From NCBI GenBank assembly GCA_964583615.1, contig CAZOWM010000041.1, forward strand, positions 1 to 33,554: a stretch of DNA of 33,554 nt. Reading direction: 5' to 3'. This document shows positions 1 to 9,170 of the stretch, piece after piece. Source of the DNA: CAZOWM01 sp964583615. GTDB lineage: Bacteria; Spirochaetota; B62-G9; DRHN01. How positions within the stretch are numbered: the stretch's first letter is position 1; each line of letters starts with the position of its first letter. The notes beneath the pieces are model-generated. The model saw nothing but the letters and a program-made list of their open reading frames with translations. It did no database searches and was not told the origin of the DNA. A program made the position numbers and the translations under genes.

Positions 1-444
1 AAATAGATTATAAAGCAATAGTTAATACGTCATCGTATTTATGAAAATGCCTACTAAGTCTCCATTTCTGTCTGAGAATATTCTGCACTTCTCTACTAAA
101 AGTGAATTTCTTATCAGCAACTCTATGTTATAGAGGTAGTGCTGATAATATATTGTATTTAATTGAAATTTATGATTTTAAGCATAACAGTTCTGATATG
201 AGGTTATTTATTTAATTTAAAAAAAAATAGTTATTCTCAATGTACAAAGAAGTATTTTCGTTACCTGAAAACCTTAATAATCAATAAGTATCTCAAGATA
301 ATTTTTTAAAAATATTTCGGGTGAAATCCATGTTTTTGAACCAAACACAACACACACATTGAAGACGAAAAAATTATATGTTAGGATTATGTATAAAGAA
401 GGTTGCTTTATAAGAATTATATCTCCGTTAATTTTGAATAAAAA
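1..444. other. AT-rich intergenic scaffold edge
   Basis: This stretch is visibly AT-rich compared with the rest of the window and has frequent stops in all frames. I see no convincing coding region, RNA gene or strong inverted repeat. It must hold the promoter of the gene starting at 445, but no clear -35/-10 pair and no obvious Shine-Dalgarno sequence stand out before that ATG. Confidence 0.6.
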
Positions 445-1920
445 ATGACAAAGTATCTATTGAGTAAAACCACTTTCATGCGGGGAGTGCAGTGTTGGAA
501 ATCACTTTACCTGAACAGGTTCCATCCGGACCTCAGGAATGAGCCGACGGATGAGCAGCAGATGAGAATGGAAACAGGGCAAAAAGTTGGGAAGCTCGCT
601 CAGGCACTTTTCCCGGGTGGTGTTGAAGTGGATATCAGGTCGCATGATAACCTCCAGGATGCAGTATCATATACACAGAGATTGATAGACGAAGGAACCC
701 AAATCATCTATGAGGCAGGATTTCAGTGTGATGAGGTGCTCATATTTACCGACATACTCGTGAAGGAAACAGATGGATGGACGATTTATGAGGTCAAGAG
801 TTCAACCAGTCTCAAAAAGCAGTATATTCTCGACACTGCGATTCAGTACTATGTTGCTTCAAAGTCCGGCCTGCCGATAAAAGACATCTCTCTCGTATAT
901 GTCAACAACCAGTACGTGCGCACGAACGAAATAGATGTGTGTGCGATGTTTACAATCGAATCGGTGCTTGAACGTGTGCTCGAAGCTCAGGATTTCATCG
1001 AGCAAACAATCCCCGAGTTAAAGGGAGTATTTAAACTCGATGATATCCCCTCAATCGACATTGGGGAGTATTGTCATGATCCGGTGGATTGTGACTTCAC
1101 AGATTACTGCTGGAGTCATATTCCACAAGATTCGGTATTTGCACTCACGGGATTACGATATTCAAAAAAGTTTCAGCTGTACATGTCCGGCATTATACAA
1201 CTCGATCAGATCCCCGATGACTACCCGCTGAATGACAAACAGCGGCTGCAGGTAGAATGCGATATATCAAAATCCGTTCATATTGACCGAAACTCGATAC
1301 AGCACTTCCTGAGCGGCATACGCTCCCCGCGCTATTTTCTGGATTTCGAGACCTATGCGCCTACCGTCCCACTATACCACAATTCGAGACCGTACCAGCA
1401 GATTCCGTTTCAATATTCTTTGCATTTCAAAAAGAGCAAACAATCCGAGCTCGAGCATTATGAGTTCCTCTGCATGCCACAAGAAGATCCCCGCAGGGAG
1501 TTGATTGCGAGGCTTTTGGGTGATATAGGGGAGGAAGGCGACATCATTGTCTACAACAAGAGATTTGAGATTCACATACTTGAGGAGTTGATGCGGGATT
1601 TTCCGGAGTATGAATATGAGTTGAAAGGCATCATAATGCGGATAAGAGATCTCATGCTCCCCTTTGAAAAGCGATATTATTACTCACCTGAAATGCAGGG
1701 GTCCTACTCAATAAAGGCGGTTCTTCCCGTGCTTGTACCCGGCCTCGATTACTCTGATCTTGCAATTGCTGGAGGAAGTTCAGCCATGTACGCCTTCGAA
1801 CAAATGTTAGATGAGACGAATGAAAGCGTCATAAGGGAAACGAGGAGAAATCTCCTGGAGTATTGCGGGAGGGACACTCTGGCAATGGTGAGGGTACTTG
1901 AAGTTCTTGAGAGCCTCTGA
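445..1920 (+). CDS. DUF2779 protein: Cas4-like nuclease domain plus DEDD exonuclease-like domain
   Basis: Predicted DNA/RNA-processing protein of 491 residues. The N-terminal half resembles the PD-(D/E)XK nucleases of the Cas4/RecB group: D103, then E116-V-K118, forms the catalytic signature. C17 together with C210, C216 and C222 gives the one-plus-three cysteine pattern that binds a 4Fe-4S cluster in Cas4. The C-terminal half (about 296-491) carries the DUF2779 signature, an RNase H-like exonuclease: DFET at 300-303, an N-K-R-F-E block near 371-375, and Y-C-G-R-D-T at 473-478 with the late acidic residue. No cas genes, helicase or transposase lie nearby, so a CRISPR role is not suggested; a stand-alone repair or defence role is possible. 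No clear SD precedes the ATG. The family call is firm; the function is inferred. Confidence 0.88.
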   Translation: MTKYLLSKTTFMRGVQCWKSLYLNRFHPDLRNEPTDEQQMRMETGQKVGKLAQALFPGGVEVDIRSHDNLQDAVSYTQRLIDEGTQIIYEAGFQCDEVLIFTDILVKETDGWTIYEVKSSTSLKKQYILDTAIQYYVASKSGLPIKDISLVYVNNQYVRTNEIDVCAMFTIESVLERVLEAQDFIEQTIPELKGVFKLDDIPSIDIGEYCHDPVDCDFTDYCWSHIPQDSVFALTGLRYSKKFQLYMSGIIQLDQIPDDYPLNDKQRLQVECDISKSVHIDRNSIQHFLSGIRSPRYFLDFETYAPTVPLYHNSRPYQQIPFQYSLHFKKSKQSELEHYEFLCMPQEDPRRELIARLLGDIGEEGDIIVYNKRFEIHILEELMRDFPEYEYELKGIIMRIRDLMLPFEKRYYYSPEMQGSYSIKAVLPVLVPGLDYSDLAIAGGSSAMYAFEQMLDETNESVIRETRRNLLEYCGRDTLAMVRVLEVLESL

Positions 1921-2213
1921 TGTGGTAAACCTCTATTCGCCTTTTTTTAATGCAGAGAGCAAAATATTTAACCAATCTCTATGCAGATTATCACCAAATC
2001 TGTATCCTATGTCATTCAAGGCACTATTGACAAACTTCATATTACATGAAATATTATAACTATTACTGAATTCTCTTTTGTATACGTGGTTTTATCTCAC
2101 ACTAGGGTCGTGAATTAGTAAAGATAGGTTATCAGATATACGGATAGAGGTAACTGCAATACCGTAACGAATGGTTGCATCAAACATGCAAAGCACGGAA
2201 TAAAAGGAAATAA

Positions 2214-2598
2214 ATGGCTGTTATTCCAAACCCGCTTTACAAATTAAAAAAATCAGACACAGAGAAGGCAACGAGTGTATTGTACAACACCTTTCGGAAC
2301 GATCCGTTTGTAAATGTATTCATCCCTTCAGAGGTTCACACATGTCATAGAAGAATTAGAAAAGGTCCATGCATCCATTATTCGATCACCGCACTGGTAC
2401 TTAAATTTTATTGCGGTTGATCCTCGGTACCAAAACAAAAGGTATGGCACGACGCTCCTCACCAGCATGCTTCGGAATGTTGACAGTGATGGTTTTCGCT
2501 GCTATCTGGAGGTATGGGTAAAAAAAAAAGTTGAGTGGTATCAGGGGCATGGATTCAAGATAATGTCTGAGATCAATGTACTCGACTGCATAGGGTAG
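2214..2598 (+). pseudogene. GNAT N-acetyltransferase remnant (internal deletion and frameshift)
   Basis: The start looks normal: an AAAGGAAA Shine-Dalgarno lies 5 nt before ATG 2214. About 40 residues typical of the GNAT N-terminus follow (a D-P-F-V-N-V-F-I-P block). The frame then shifts near 2330, and the rest of the fold continues in another frame from about 2332: H-W-Y-L, I-A-V-D-P-R-Y-Q, and a final W-Y-Q-G-H-G-F-K-I-M. The middle of a ~200-residue GNAT protein, roughly 60-80 residues, is absent. The acetyl-CoA loop is also eroded: Q-N-K-R-Y-G where Q-G-K-G-Y-G is usual. All of this fits a decayed acetyltransferase. An assembly error could explain the frameshift but not the missing middle. 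Confidence 0.8.
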
Positions 2599-2816
2599 GA
2601 AATGTTGCGAGAGCAAAGAGATAAATGAACGATACTGCGCGAAAACAGTATGATGGGAGCAATAATAAATACCGTCGTTTATGCCGCTCTTTGCAGAAAA
2701 CTCTATTCAAAATACTGGACAAAACAGAATTTTTATTAATATGTATAATTTTGTTCTATAGATATTTTCATGTGTACCACCCGCGTTGTATGTCAAACGG
2801 TCTATGGTCTTAAAAA

Positions 2817-4835
2817 TTACAACCCCATCCATGCAGCGCAATAAAAAACAGCAATGAGGATCCACGCCCACCGTGGAAGAAAGCGTCGTTTTACACGGGC
2901 TGCATATTCCTCGAACTCTCTTCCAAACCATTTCAATAATTTCCGCTCTTCAAGGGACGCACTGATGAATTTGATAATCGTGGCTACGGCTGCCAGGGCA
3001 AGCGTGTACACAGAGTGGAGTCCAATGCCGATGCTCATGTTGATCAATATGAATCCTGTATTCATGGGATGGCGGCGAAAAGAAAAGGGGCCATCTTTGA
3101 CCAGGTAATATGGCCGGTCCAAGTCATGCTCACGAGTATGATGAATCGCATGTCTCCCTCTATGCAAAAACATTCTTCCGCGATACATGAATGCGAGCCC
3201 AATCAAGGCGCACAGAGCCTGTACCCCGTTCAGGGAAAAGTGGCCTGTCGTGTAGGTCCGTGTCAGAAGGAGAGTTTTTAGGGTTTCCAAAAAAGACAGC
3301 AGCCAGGACCCTTCCCCCGCATTTGCTGCCCCCGTGAGTTCTCCGATGCCGAAAACAGAGCCAAGAATCATCCCGGTGTCCCAGACGTCCAGCGATGGCA
3401 GTAGTTCGATCACCCAGCGGCCCGCAGCGTAGATCGCTATGAACAAACCTGCAGAGAAAACGAACCGCAGTGTGAAGGCCAATAGTTTGAGAGGGCCACG
3501 GCGTGGACCGGAAGGATGACCAGCTGGGGAAAAACTCCAGGCATTTGAGAGGGCCCGGTTCAATTCAGCTTCTCCTGCATCGGAGAGTTGGAGAAATGTT
3601 TCTTGTCTCGTGGATTCATCCCCCTCTCTCGAACCAATTTCCACAGCAAGACCTTTTTCAAAAACCTCTCGGATCGCACCTTCGAGCTTTTGCTCCTGAT
3701 CGGGCTGTCTATCAAGACCCATAGCCCTCAGGGAGGAAATTTTGCTGAAATCGGTGGCCACCCTGGCTTTCCTGATCATCTCCTCCCTTGTGGTGATGCG
3801 GCCTTTCTCGATCTCAAAAAGAAACCAGCGGACCATCTGCCGGTGTCGGTGCTTTTCTATTCTGCTGAATCCATACTTGCTCAGATCAATCTCCTCATTA
3901 CCTCTGCTGCGGAGAAGGTCGATCAGCAGCTCGACTGCCGCTTTCAGTATCAGTACTGCCACCGCAAGCCCAACAATTTGGTCGAGAAGGTTGAACCGGA
4001 AGTATGCGGCCACCAATCCGGCTGCCACTCCTCCGGCCACAATAATATGGTTGCGGGAGTCAATGGATTGGGCAATCAAGGGAACGCAGCGGTGTTTGAG
4101 ACCGGAGTACTTCTGATAGATCCAGAGGAGTGCGCAGAGGAATGCCGAAGCAGCAACCGCAATAAAGGCAGTCCAGTCTATGCTTAGTGGCTCTGGACGG
4201 ATAAATCGGCCCAATGCTTCATACAGCGTATACACACCAGTAAGGGTCATGAACGAGAGAAGGATAAAGCTCACAAGCCGCTCGCGCCCCGACCGGACAC
4301 CAAAGAACACAAACAGGCTGGATATACCATCCATGAGTGTATCGAGAGAATCATTGAGGAGGCCGACGCTTCCCGACAGCAACGCTGCAGGGAACTTGAT
4401 TGCAGCCAGTACAAAATGGACGATGAGAGTCACCTTCGATACCATCTCCGGACCGGTGCCCTTTTCGAGGATCCGTCCGCTCTTTTCGAGGTCTTTCAGC
4501 ATGATCTGTGCCTCTCTGCGCCCCTCATCGGTGATGTGATAGGCCCCGTCTGTTACAACGGCCCAGCCACGCTTCACAATGAGCTCGAGACTGCGTTCCA
4601 GGTTGAGTCGCATGCCTGTCTTCGGCTGTTTTCCGTCCGCTGTCTGATGTCGTTTTGCACCGCGGTCCATGAGATCGACGAATAGGCCAAAGCGACGCCC
4701 CATTATCCGGTAATATTCTTCGAGCTGTTCAATAGTGCGGGGACCGTCAAGCAGTGCAGCAGCCAGCATCCAGGACTGGCCGTATTCGTGCCTCTTGTGC
4801 TTCAGTCTGGATCTGCGCTCGGATTTCTTTTTCAT
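2817..4835 (-). CDS. Fusion: winged helix - cation diffusion facilitator - winged helix - ICMT-like methyltransferase
   Basis: Multidomain inner-membrane protein of 672 residues. Residues ~20-125 look like a winged-helix domain (L-D-G-P-R-T-I-E-Q-L, then I-T-D-E-G-R). Residues ~130-310 resemble a cation-diffusion facilitator: S-G-S-V-G-L-L-N-D-S at 154-163, D165/D169 in transmembrane helix 2, and D259/H263 in helix 5 as the likely metal site, an inverted form of the usual HxxxD. Residues ~330-430 hold a second winged-helix-like region ending in L-S-D-A-G-E. The C-terminus (~450-672) is a membrane methyltransferase of the isoprenylcysteine carboxyl methyltransferase/PEMT type: G-P-F-S-F-R-R-H-P-M at 582-591, E629-E630, and the F-G-R-E-F-E-E-Y-A block. 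It starts 52 bp after the methyltransferase gene on the same strand and may share its transcript. No good SD is visible. Substrates are unknown. Confidence 0.85.
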   Translation of the reverse strand: MKKKSERRSRLKHKRHEYGQSWMLAAALLDGPRTIEQLEEYYRIMGRRFGLFVDLMDRGAKRHQTADGKQPKTGMRLNLERSLELIVKRGWAVVTDGAYHITDEGRREAQIMLKDLEKSGRILEKGTGPEMVSKVTLIVHFVLAAIKFPAALLSGSVGLLNDSLDTLMDGISSLFVFFGVRSGRERLVSFILLSFMTLTGVYTLYEALGRFIRPEPLSIDWTAFIAVAASAFLCALLWIYQKYSGLKHRCVPLIAQSIDSRNHIIVAGGVAAGLVAAYFRFNLLDQIVGLAVAVLILKAAVELLIDLLRSRGNEEIDLSKYGFSRIEKHRHRQMVRWFLFEIEKGRITTREEMIRKARVATDFSKISSLRAMGLDRQPDQEQKLEGAIREVFEKGLAVEIGSREGDESTRQETFLQLSDAGEAELNRALSNAWSFSPAGHPSGPRRGPLKLLAFTLRFVFSAGLFIAIYAAGRWVIELLPSLDVWDTGMILGSVFGIGELTGAANAGEGSWLLSFLETLKTLLLTRTYTTGHFSLNGVQALCALIGLAFMYRGRMFLHRGRHAIHHTREHDLDRPYYLVKDGPFSFRRHPMNTGFILINMSIGIGLHSVYTLALAAVATIIKFISASLEERKLLKWFGREFEEYAARVKRRFLPRWAWILIAVFYCAAWMGL

Positions 4836-4887
4836 TTTTTTTTCATAAGGATGAGTACAATTGTTTTCATTCTGTATAACTCCCGGA

Positions 4888-5637
4888 CTAATGAGTTTTC
4901 TGTATCACAAAAAATTCATAACCATAAAACGTCGAATATTTCTTGTATAAATTTATTTCGTTTGAAAATGCTTCAAAAACACTGAGTGCGACATCGTTTC
5001 CCCGGTATTTCTTTTTCAACCGGGGCAGTTCTTTTTCCATCGGTATATAGTAATTATTCAGCCATGCTGATTCTGGTAAAGTGAAGTGCGATATTAGTGC
5101 AAATCTTTCTTTCTGAATGAGTTCGATATTATTCTCAATGCTTTTTATGTCCGGGTACTCATCCTCAAGGTATTGAGTGACAACATCAGGCGGATCAGAA
5201 GTGATGTATACAAGTTCTGATACAGCTGAGGAGCCGTTGTTTTTTAAAAGTGTATGGCACTGTCTCAATCCATTTTGAAATCCCATGCAATACAGTGCGC
5301 CTTCTGACCAAATGATATCAAAGGTTTCTTCGCCAAAATCCATATTGAGCATCGATATATTTTTAGGGATTATCTTTTCTCCGAGCCCCTGGCTTTTTGC
5401 CTGTTTCATCAATTTGTCAAGAAATGCCTGATGATTGTCCAAAGCAACGATTTTCCCGTTCGCGATTTTTGCTAATTCAATGGTTTGCGCCCCGGTGCCG
5501 CACCCGATGTCCAGAATGAATGGATGTTTTGGGGGATGGGGGATGGCATGAAATGCACGCCTGGTGTATTCATTGTCGCCGGGTCCGCATCGAGGCAATG
5601 CCTCACATAATTCATATACATATTCAATTCCTTCCAT
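4888..5637 (-). CDS. Class I SAM-dependent methyltransferase
   Basis: Soluble methyltransferase of 249 residues. SAM-binding motif I is clear (I-L-D-I-G-C-G-T-G at 41-49), followed by the acidic end of strand 2 (V-A-L-D-N-H) and a motif II-like segment (F-D-I-I-W-S-E-G-A-L-Y). It belongs to the broad Methyltransf_11/25 group, which acts on small molecules, lipids or quinone-like substrates; the substrate cannot be read from the sequence. An AAGGA Shine-Dalgarno lies about 10 nt before the ATG, and a promoter candidate sits at 5661-5689. It is followed on the same strand by the fusion protein with a second, membrane methyltransferase domain, so the two may act in one pathway (inference). Confidence 0.88.
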   Translation of the reverse strand: MEGIEYVYELCEALPRCGPGDNEYTRRAFHAIPHPPKHPFILDIGCGTGAQTIELAKIANGKIVALDNHQAFLDKLMKQAKSQGLGEKIIPKNISMLNMDFGEETFDIIWSEGALYCMGFQNGLRQCHTLLKNNGSSAVSELVYITSDPPDVVTQYLEDEYPDIKSIENNIELIQKERFALISHFTLPESAWLNNYYIPMEKELPRLKKKYRGNDVALSVFEAFSNEINLYKKYSTFYGYEFFVIQKTH

Positions 5638-5660
5638 AAATGCTTTTCCTTTTTAAGCGT

Positions 5661-5689
5661 ATAGTACCTTTTTGGACTCGTTAGCGCAA
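5661..5689 (-). promoter_or_regulatory. Promoter candidate for the methyltransferase gene
   Basis: Read on the minus strand: TTGCGC, 17-bp spacer, TACTAT. The -35 is a poor match, but spacing and -10 fit the TACNNT form seen elsewhere in this window. It lies 24 bp upstream of the ATG at 5637. Confidence 0.4.
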
Positions 5690-5706
5690 GGTCATTGAAA
5701 CAAAGA

Positions 5707-5798
5707 ATGCATTTTCACTGTTTATTTGAAAGTGATGCATCAATAAACAGAAACACAATGCATGCCGGGTTCCCGCATCGATTCAGAGGAATCTGAAT
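5707..5798. repeat. Overlapping inverted repeats and a GGAA-loop hairpin in the divergent intergenic region
   Basis: This part of the 340-bp gap between divergent genes holds three structures. Stem 1 pairs ATGCAT-ttt-CACT (5707-5719) with AGTGATGCAT (5731-5740). Stem 2 pairs CTGTTTATT (5718-5726) with AATAAACAG (5742-5750) and overlaps stem 1, so the two exclude each other. A separate perfect 7-bp hairpin, ATTCAGA-GGAA-TCTGAAT (5781-5798), has a GNRA-type loop and is followed by a T-rich stretch. They could be operator sites or alternative RNA folds. The remainder, 5799-5977, shows no other gene. Confidence 0.5.
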
Positions 5799-5977
5799 GT
5801 TGTTGATCAATTTTGTTTTTCGTGATAGGCTGAATCAGTAACTGTGATACTTTCAAAGAGGTCACAGATTATTCTCCAAAAGTTTTCTCAATGATTTGAT
5901 TTTCTCTTTAGCTTTTCACCGACCTCATTTATTGCAATTTCCCGATGTGAAACTCACTGATAGGAAGGAGGACTGCC

Positions 5978-7867
5978 ATGAAAAAATCAATATACATTGC
6001 AATCATTATTCTGCTTGTTACTGTTCCAGCATTGTTGTGGGCTGCAAGCGCGAAAGAGGCGGAAGTATCGGCTGAGAGAGGTAAGTATCTCGCTGAACGG
6101 GGAACCATTATTCCGCCGGAAGAGATATACATCGATTCCTATGTTGCTCATATAAACTACCTCTACCCGAAACCGGAATCTGAGATAGGGGTAACTCTTT
6201 ACTCAGGACACCATCAGATCTCATCAAGAGGGCAGGAAGAAATACTGCAAATAGGGATTCAGGGAAAAGAGCTCAGCTTCGAGGAGCTCCCGCCGATGAA
6301 CCTAGCTTTCGTCATCGATAAAAGCGGTTCCATGAACCAGATGGAAAAGATGGACTGGGTAAAAGAGGCGTTCTACATCTTCATTGACAAGGTTCGAGAT
6401 AAAGACTTTGTTTCACTCGTCTATTTTGACGATCGGGCGGAAACCGTTTTCCCCTCCACAAAGATGGATACGCCCGTAAACCGGAAGAGATTCAAGGATG
6501 CAGTGTACAGGGTTCGACCAGGAGGCGGCACAAATCTCATGGATGGGGTGAAACTGGGATACAAGGAGGTGCTTTCAAATTATCGGGAAGAGTATACAAA
6601 CAGGGTTCTCGTATTGTCGGATGGGCAGGCAACAACTTCCACTACAGGTCTTCTGGAGATGGCAAGAAGTTACAAGGACATGGGAATAAATGTATCAACA
6701 ATAGGTGTTGGAAAAGATTTTGATTTAGCATTGATGCGGAATCTCGCACATGAAGGAGGGGGGAGTTCCCGTTTCATTTCTGGAAGGGAGGAGATGGAAA
6801 AAACGTTCGGGAGTGAACTGGACCGGATGGTTGTTCCGATTGCGAATGACGTGGAGATGAAACTCGAGTTCTTGCAGGATGTGGATATCCTCGATACATG
6901 GGGATATGATCACTGTATCGTTGGCAGCAAGATATCATATTATCTTTCCACTCTTCATCACCGGGATTATGAAACAATCCTCGTACAAATTCGCATCCCT
7001 CCCCAGAATCTGCACGGAGAAATCGATCTTGCACGATTTTCAATAGAATACAAAGATGGAGAAGGAAACACCCGTTACAAAGGACCTTACTATGTGGGGG
7101 TGAATTTTGTCGACATGGAATATCCTGTCACCGGCTTTTCGGACGCTATGATACTTCGTTCGGGAACGATGCTGCACTTTGCACAGGCGTTACAGCAGAT
7201 AGGAAAAGACTATTACTCGGGGTATTCGCCGCAGGTTCAAAACGCCTACGAACTCACCGTTGAGACACGGAAAGAACTGATAAATGCAAGGCTCAGGCTG
7301 GATGATACTGGGTTTGACGACGAGATAGCGATCCTTGACAATTATCTGAAAGTATTTGGTGGAGAACTGGAGGAGTCTGGTTATGAAGTCAGGAGGATCG
7401 TCGAGCAGGAGGAAATAACACCGCCCGTTCAACAACGATCGCTTCAGGAACACTTAAAAAACCTGTGCCGTGAAATGACACTCGACCTTGCAGCAAAGGG
7501 AGAGGGGACGATAGCGATCGCAGGTTTCACGACGAAGGATGGAAAGCCCTCAGAACTATTGACCCTCATCGATGAGATGGCGTTGTATGAGATTACAAAG
7601 CTCGGAACACTCAAAGTAATAGAGCGGGAGAGGATGGATATGGTTCTGAAGGAGCAGGCACTTGCCCTGTCTGATCTGATGGACACTGCCAAAGCGATTG
7701 ATGTTGGGAAGATCCTCACTGCAAATCATATATTAACCGGAACTGTGATAGAGATGCCGAGCTCGGTTGTGATATTCGGAAGGATCATCAATGTCGAGAC
7801 AGCTGAAATAGATTCTGCCGCACAGGTCATCGTCCCGAAGAACATGGAAGTGAGATCACTGCTTTAA
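5978..7867 (+). CDS. Secreted von Willebrand factor A protein with FlgO/CsgG-like C-terminal domain
   Basis: Exported protein of 629 residues. A signal peptide (residues 1-24, ending A-A-S-A) is followed by a VWA domain at about 105-290 with a complete metal-ion-dependent adhesion site: D114-x-S116-x-S118, T185 in G-G-G-T, and D215 in L-S-D-G. The middle (~290-480) is a beta-rich extension common in secreted VWA proteins. The last ~140 residues (about 488-629) match the FlgO/CsgG/TolB-like fold found in flagellar-surface and outer-membrane lipoproteins: I-A-I-A-G-F, V-I-E-R-E-R-M, I-L-T-G-T-V. The start is firm, with AGGAGG shortly before the ATG. It probably acts in the periplasm or at the outer membrane and leads a run of three co-directional envelope genes. 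The function is unknown. Confidence 0.87.
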   Translation: MKKSIYIAIIILLVTVPALLWAASAKEAEVSAERGKYLAERGTIIPPEEIYIDSYVAHINYLYPKPESEIGVTLYSGHHQISSRGQEEILQIGIQGKELSFEELPPMNLAFVIDKSGSMNQMEKMDWVKEAFYIFIDKVRDKDFVSLVYFDDRAETVFPSTKMDTPVNRKRFKDAVYRVRPGGGTNLMDGVKLGYKEVLSNYREEYTNRVLVLSDGQATTSTTGLLEMARSYKDMGINVSTIGVGKDFDLALMRNLAHEGGGSSRFISGREEMEKTFGSELDRMVVPIANDVEMKLEFLQDVDILDTWGYDHCIVGSKISYYLSTLHHRDYETILVQIRIPPQNLHGEIDLARFSIEYKDGEGNTRYKGPYYVGVNFVDMEYPVTGFSDAMILRSGTMLHFAQALQQIGKDYYSGYSPQVQNAYELTVETRKELINARLRLDDTGFDDEIAILDNYLKVFGGELEESGYEVRRIVEQEEITPPVQQRSLQEHLKNLCREMTLDLAAKGEGTIAIAGFTTKDGKPSELLTLIDEMALYEITKLGTLKVIERERMDMVLKEQALALSDLMDTAKAIDVGKILTANHILTGTVIEMPSSVVIFGRIINVETAEIDSAAQVIVPKNMEVRSLL

Positions 7868-7950
7868 AAACTGAGATAACTCTCAATGAGAACGAGGACA
7901 ATCACGCTTCGTTGGCTCCGAATTTTGAGAGATCACGTTTGAAGGACGCA

Positions 7951-8088
7951 ATGGATTTAATAATGGATCGAAACCTTTCAACGATTATCTGTGCGTTTAT
8001 TGCGATTCTGGTGTGTTTGATTTCTCGTTCTGCTTTGCCTTACTCACCAGAAGATATATTCGATTACTTTTTACGAGAGGAATGGTGA
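7951..8088 (+). CDS. Small membrane or exported protein, 45 residues, overlapping the next gene by TGATG
   Basis: A short reading frame with a good SD (GAAGGA, 4 nt before the ATG) encodes 45 residues: a short N-terminus, a hydrophobic segment (about 11-26, T-I-I-C-A-F-I-A-I-L-V), then a polar tail ending R-E-E-W. Its TGA stop shares a base with the ATG of the following lipoprotein gene (TGATG), the usual sign of translational coupling. It may be a signal-peptide-like small protein, a leader peptide setting translation of the lipoprotein, or the stub of a former longer gene. I do not recognise a family. Confidence 0.55.
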   Translation: MDLIMDRNLSTIICAFIAILVCLISRSALPYSPEDIFDYFLREEW

Positions 8089-9170
8089 TGCAGCAGAGGG
8101 TGTTGTTTGTTTTCACGGTATTGTTTCTCATGAGCGGATGTGTCACCCGTGATAGGGCAGTCCAGGAAAAAAAAGACGAAGGATTTATTGAAGAGAAAAA
8201 GACAATTGAGCTTGCTCCCACCGACAAAGAAATCCTTTTCAAAAAGGCGCTTGACTATCAAAAAAAAAGAGATTACGCAAATGCTCTTATCAATATCGTA
8301 AGAGCCGAGAATGCGCTGGGTGATGAAAACTTGAGTGATGATATCAGGCAGGCAAAGAATAATCTGCTCGAGAATTTAAACGCACGGGCGCTTGACGAAT
8401 CGGTAGCTGTGGAAATAGGAAAAGGCCTGGATATCCCGTTAGAATACATGATTTTTTATACCGAGGGAGAAATTATTTATCCCGCCTTTAATATTCCGGT
8501 TTCATTTGAGGTAATTAAAGGGCAGGCGCAGATAACAAAAAAAAGCTATACCAATACGAATGGTGTCGCTGAATGCGAGGTTGTCAAAGTCGAAGCTCTA
8601 GAAGAAGAAGAGGTTTTGATCACTGCGGGTGTTTCCCTTGAAATAGATGGAGAGATCTTCAGTATTCAAAAATTACAGAGAGACTTTACATTGCACCGTG
8701 AGTGTATGAGAGATCAAACCATCTCATTCGTCATTCATGAGAGAAACTTGGATCGAGTTGTGGAAAACTCCGCCTCCGGGAAACAGATAGAGCAGTTTTT
8801 CATTGAGAACGGATTTTCAGTCGTACACGGAATAAACGAAAAGAATAAAGGATTATTCATAAGCGCAGTAAGCGGCGATGCAGCTTCTTTGCATGCATAT
8901 AGAGACAAATTGAGCGCACGCCTCATCGCATTTGCCTACATAGAGTCCGTATTTTCGAGCAAGGTGTCCGAGGGTTTTTATTTTGCAAAATCAAATATCA
9001 TCCTGGATATTGTGGATACTTCAACAAAAAAAGTGGTTTTCAACTCCGTTATTGAAGATATAAAGGGAGCGGGAAATACGGAAGAGAAGGCAGGGAAAAA
9101 GGCCATAAACGAAGCAACGGGTGAATTCATCGAAAAATTGAAAAAAGAAATCACCTCTATAGATTTATAA
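8088..9170 (+). CDS. Uncharacterised lipoprotein
   Basis: A start at 8088 is chosen over an upstream in-frame ATG at 8013. A GAGAGG Shine-Dalgarno lies 7 nt before it, the upstream small gene ends in a TGATG overlap, and only this start gives a proper lipoprotein signal (M-Q-Q-R-V..., lipobox L-M-S-G-C). The 360-residue product has a charged helical segment after the lipid-anchored Cys, a central beta-rich part resembling an Ig-like or invasin-type fold (N-T-N-G-V-A-E-C), and a C-terminal ~140 residues reminiscent of LPP20/FlgT/CsgG-like envelope lipoproteins (N-I-I-L-D-I-V-D then D-I-K-G-A-G). It probably works with the VWA/FlgO-like protein upstream. The gene is real; the function is unknown. 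Confidence 0.8.
   Translation: MQQRVLFVFTVLFLMSGCVTRDRAVQEKKDEGFIEEKKTIELAPTDKEILFKKALDYQKKRDYANALINIVRAENALGDENLSDDIRQAKNNLLENLNARALDESVAVEIGKGLDIPLEYMIFYTEGEIIYPAFNIPVSFEVIKGQAQITKKSYTNTNGVAECEVVKVEALEEEEVLITAGVSLEIDGEIFSIQKLQRDFTLHRECMRDQTISFVIHERNLDRVVENSASGKQIEQFFIENGFSVVHGINEKNKGLFISAVSGDAASLHAYRDKLSARLIAFAYIESVFSSKVSEGFYFAKSNIILDIVDTSTKKVVFNSVIEDIKGAGNTEEKAGKKAINEATGEFIEKLKKEITSIDL

Noticed and set aside
445..1920. Cas4 of a CRISPR system
   Set aside because: No cas1, cas2 or effector genes and no repeat-spacer array in the window; the C-terminal DUF2779 domain is not part of Cas4.
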